Shown here: positions 6,081 to 7,948 of the stretch, one piece after another
Layout: each line of letters opens with the position of its first letter
Position numbering within the stretch: position 1 is the first letter of the stretch
Assembly: GCA_002409455.1 (NCBI GenBank)
Contig: DHNI01000068.1
Span: 20,195-28,142 of the forward strand
DNA from: Firmicutes bacterium UBA5420
GTDB taxonomy: Bacteria > Bacillota > Limnochordia > Darwinibacteriales > Darwinibacteriaceae
Direction: 5' to 3'
DNA length: 7,948 nt
Notes under the pieces: model-generated
Told to the model about the DNA's origin: nothing
Database searches by the model: none
Seen by the model: only the letters and a program-made list of their open reading frames with translations
Position numbers and translations under genes: made by a program

Positions 6081-6896
6081 AAAAGGCGATTTGTTTTAGG
6101 GTTGATCTTGTTATTGATGCTCAGTGGGGTTACAGTTCAAGCTGCTCCCGAGCGCATTGTTTCTTTAGTGCCTAGCGTGACGGAAAATCTCTTTGCTTTG
6201 GGTGTAGGAGATCGTGTTGTGGGAGTGACGAGCTGGTGTGATTATCCCGAGGAGGCTAGCTCAAGAACGGTAATTGGTGATATGGGAAATCTCAATATGG
6301 AACTACTCATTAGTTTAGAACCTGATTTAGTGGTGGGAGATTCGGGTCTAGTTCAGAGCGCTTTAGATCGGTTAGAAGAGCTGAATATCCCCACTTTTGT
6401 GGTGAACCCAACCACCCTTGCAGAGATCCAAACCACGTTGATTGAGTTAGGAGAAGTGGTGGGAGCTAAAGAACGCGGAGAAGAGCTGGCTCAAGCCATG
6501 GAATCACGCCTTAATGAGCTGGTAGATTCGATTGAGCGTACGTCCAGAACTAGAGTCTTCATTGAGGTTTGGAATGAGCCGCTCATGTCTGCAGGTCCGG
6601 GTAGCTTTATGGATGAGCTCATTGTTCTAGCAGGTGGAGAGAACATTGCCGGTGATGCTTCGACACCATGGCCTATGTTCAGCGAGGAGCTCGTTTTAGA
6701 AAGGGACCCTGAAGTGATCATTCTCACTTGCTATAACTTAGAAGAAGCGTTAAGTCGCCCAGCTTGGCAAGTTACCACCGCTATGCAAAACGGTGATGTT
6801 TATGAAGTAAATCCAGATATTTATGCTCGCACAACCCAGCGCCTCTTGGACGCCCTAGCTGAAGTGATTTCCATTTTGGATGCGGCTGCGCAATGA
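6078..6896 (+). CDS. btuF: Cobalamin ABC transporter substrate-binding protein
   Basis: This is the extracytoplasmic protein that captures B12 and delivers it to the BtuCD importer. The 272 residues start with a signal peptide: K2-R-R, a hydrophobic core at 5-19, and a V-Q-A cleavage site after about residue 22. The mature part shows the class III helical-backbone binding fold: RIVSLVPSVTENLFALGVGDRVVG (26-49), the BtuF-typical SWCDYP (52-57), E75 and the E203-E204 pair as candidate docking acids for BtuC arginines, GSFMDELI (175-182) and WPMFSEE (198-204). There is no lipobox Cys, unlike most Gram-positive binding proteins. Start is GTG 6078 with AGGAGAG 7 bases upstream; the signal peptide begins directly after it. 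The gene follows a cobalamin riboswitch, which settles B12 over haem or siderophore as substrate. Its stop overlaps the btuC start (ATGA). Confidence 0.93.
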   Translation: MKRRFVLGLILLLMLSGVTVQAAPERIVSLVPSVTENLFALGVGDRVVGVTSWCDYPEEASSRTVIGDMGNLNMELLISLEPDLVVGDSGLVQSALDRLEELNIPTFVVNPTTLAEIQTTLIELGEVVGAKERGEELAQAMESRLNELVDSIERTSRTRVFIEVWNEPLMSAGPGSFMDELIVLAGGENIAGDASTPWPMFSEELVLERDPEVIILTCYNLEEALSRPAWQVTTAMQNGDVYEVNPDIYARTTQRLLDALAEVISILDAAAQ

Positions 6897-7924
6897 GACG
6901 CAAGCTCTGCCGTCTAGGCGGCATCCTTTTACTAGTACTGGCTGTGGTCATTGTGGCCACAGCCTTGGGTTCTGTTAGGATTCCCTTAAGGGAATTATTA
7001 GGGATCCTCGGATCGCGATTACCAGGGCTCCAGGGCCTATTTAATGCTGACTGGTCCAAAGCTCATGAGGCCATTGTGCTACAAGTGAGACTCCCGCGAG
7101 TGCTCTTGGCTTTGGTGGTGGGCGCGGGTCTAAGTGTTGCGGGAGTATTGTTCCAAGGAAGTCTACGTAATCCGCTGGCAGACCCGTATATCATCGGTGT
7201 GTCTTCTGGTGCCTCATTGGGCGCAACGGTTGCACTCTTATTCTTTATCCCCCAAGGCCTAGTGGGTTTTGGTGCTCTTCCCGTTTTTGCTTTTGTCGGT
7301 GCTTTGGTAACGACGCTTGTTGTATCTCGTCTTGGGCAGCGTAGTGGTCGGCTCGAACCCACAAGCCTACTCTTGGCTGGGGTTGCTATGGGCTCCTTAT
7401 TAACTGCAGTTGTTTCTTTGCTCATGGTTTTACGGATTCGAAATTTGCAGGACGTTTATCTATGGCTAATGGGAAGCCTGTCTAGTCGCGGTTGGCAGCA
7501 TCTTGGGGTAGCTGCCCCTTACGTTTTCTTGGGCATTGTCTTTTCTTTGTGGTTGGCTAAAGATCTAAATGTATATTTATTAGGTGAAGAATCAGCCCAT
7601 AGCCTCGGCATTGATGTCCAGGCTTTACAGCGCTGGGTGCTGATTATTGGTGCGTTAATGGCCGCGGCTTGTGTTGCTGTCTCGGGAGTGATCGGCTTTG
7701 TAGGCCTCATGGTTCCCCATGCCTTGCGCTTAATTCTTGGGGCCGATCATAGGCGCTTAATCGTACATTCCCTATGGGTTGGAGCCGTGTTTTTGTTGGT
7801 GGCCGATACACTGGCGCGAATTGTCTTTTCACCAATTGAGGTGCCCGTGGGCATTATTACGGCCTCTGTAGGCGGGCCGTTTTTCATCTATCTTATGAAG
7901 CGAGGTTCAGGTTACCATGACTAA
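6893..7924 (+). CDS. btuC: Cobalamin ABC transporter permease (FecCD family)
   Basis: This is the inner-membrane channel subunit of the B12 importer; two copies pair with two BtuD ATPases and receive B12 from BtuF. The 343 residues are the usual FecCD length and rich in hydrophobic segments (about ten membrane helices expected; clear ones near 10-26, 68-88, 105-118, 128-146, 158-180, 205-222, 248-275, 292-312). Signature stretches are VRLPRVLLALVVGAGLSVAG (65-84), RNPLADPYIIGVSSGASLGA (92-111), the cytoplasmic ATPase-contact loop GEESAHSLGID (231-241), and the C-terminal GVIGFVGLMVPHALRLILG (265-283) and DTLAR...PVGIITASVGGPFFIYLM. Start ATG 6893 shares four bases with the btuF stop, indicating translational coupling. 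The end overlaps the next start by 8 bases. B12 specificity rests on the riboswitch and BtuF; the permease itself could equally serve iron complexes. Confidence 0.93.
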   Translation: MRRKLCRLGGILLLVLAVVIVATALGSVRIPLRELLGILGSRLPGLQGLFNADWSKAHEAIVLQVRLPRVLLALVVGAGLSVAGVLFQGSLRNPLADPYIIGVSSGASLGATVALLFFIPQGLVGFGALPVFAFVGALVTTLVVSRLGQRSGRLEPTSLLLAGVAMGSLLTAVVSLLMVLRIRNLQDVYLWLMGSLSSRGWQHLGVAAPYVFLGIVFSLWLAKDLNVYLLGEESAHSLGIDVQALQRWVLIIGALMAAACVAVSGVIGFVGLMVPHALRLILGADHRRLIVHSLWVGAVFLLVADTLARIVFSPIEVPVGIITASVGGPFFIYLMKRGSGYHD

Positions 7925-7948
7925 GGTTCGTGTGGAGGGTGTCACGTT
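7917..7948 (+). CDS. btuD: Start of an ABC transporter ATPase, probably BtuD (3' truncated)
   Basis: An ATG at 7917 opens a new frame inside the last codons of btuC (8-base overlap) and stays open to the window end. The ten readable residues, MTKVRVEGVT, match the beta-strand start typical of ABC ATPases (x-V-x-V-E-x-V-x). Position straight after binding protein and permease is where the ATPase gene of such operons normally lies. No Walker motif is visible yet because the window ends, so the call rests on context and ten residues. Confidence 0.7.
   Translation, partial: MTKVRVEGVT

Noticed and set aside
5912..6175. 87-residue plus-strand frame across the riboswitch into btuF
   Set aside because: It is made of the B12 box, expression platform and an alternative frame of the BtuF signal peptide.

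Overview
The window looks like a chromosomal segment of an anaerobic Bacillota (Firmicutes) bacterium. The main evidence is a tRNA-sensing T-box leader in front of methionyl-tRNA synthetase, strong AGGAGG-type ribosome binding sites, TTG and GTG starts, and a cobalamin riboswitch with a gene order of B12 binding protein, permease and ATPase. The genus cannot be told from this sequence. The first 13 bases match the end of an Illumina TruSeq adapter, so the window begins at an untrimmed contig or read end and the first gene is cut there.

Layout. 14-979 (+): C-terminal half of an ABC-F ATPase. 980-1444, a 465-base stretch without a gene: a strong hairpin (1049-1079), then a complete T-box leader with an AUG specifier, a UGGU acceptor-binding bulge, and antiterminator and terminator arms (1103-1409). 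1445-3070 (+): methionyl-tRNA synthetase with two zinc knots and an unusual KMSKS loop. 3146-4117 (+): a TIM-barrel sugar phosphate isomerase/epimerase-like protein. 4142-4987 (+): folD. 4977-5597 (-): an unrecognised membrane-anchored protein that converges on folD and overlaps it by 11 bases. 5598-6077, a 480-base stretch without a gene: start region of the minus-strand gene, a possible promoter, a cobalamin aptamer (5734-5968) and an expression platform with two mutually exclusive hairpins. 6078-6896, 6893-7924 and 7917-end (+): B12 importer genes btuF, btuC and the first codons of btuD, translationally coupled by short overlaps.

How it fits together. The metG, isomerase and folD genes are co-directional with gaps of 75 and 24 bases and no clear terminator between them. 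Read-through past the T-box could therefore place all three under control of uncharged tRNA-Met. The btu genes are controlled by B12 through the riboswitch. Methionine charging, folate one-carbon units and B12 are metabolically linked (formyl-Met initiation, B12-dependent methionine synthase), but the window gives no direct evidence that the two operons are co-regulated.

No mobile element, CRISPR array, tRNA or rRNA gene was seen. I did not find a clearly new multi-gene system. The least explained items are the minus-strand membrane protein, the synthetase with a lysine-free KMSKS loop, and the CTAG-based switch in front of btuF.
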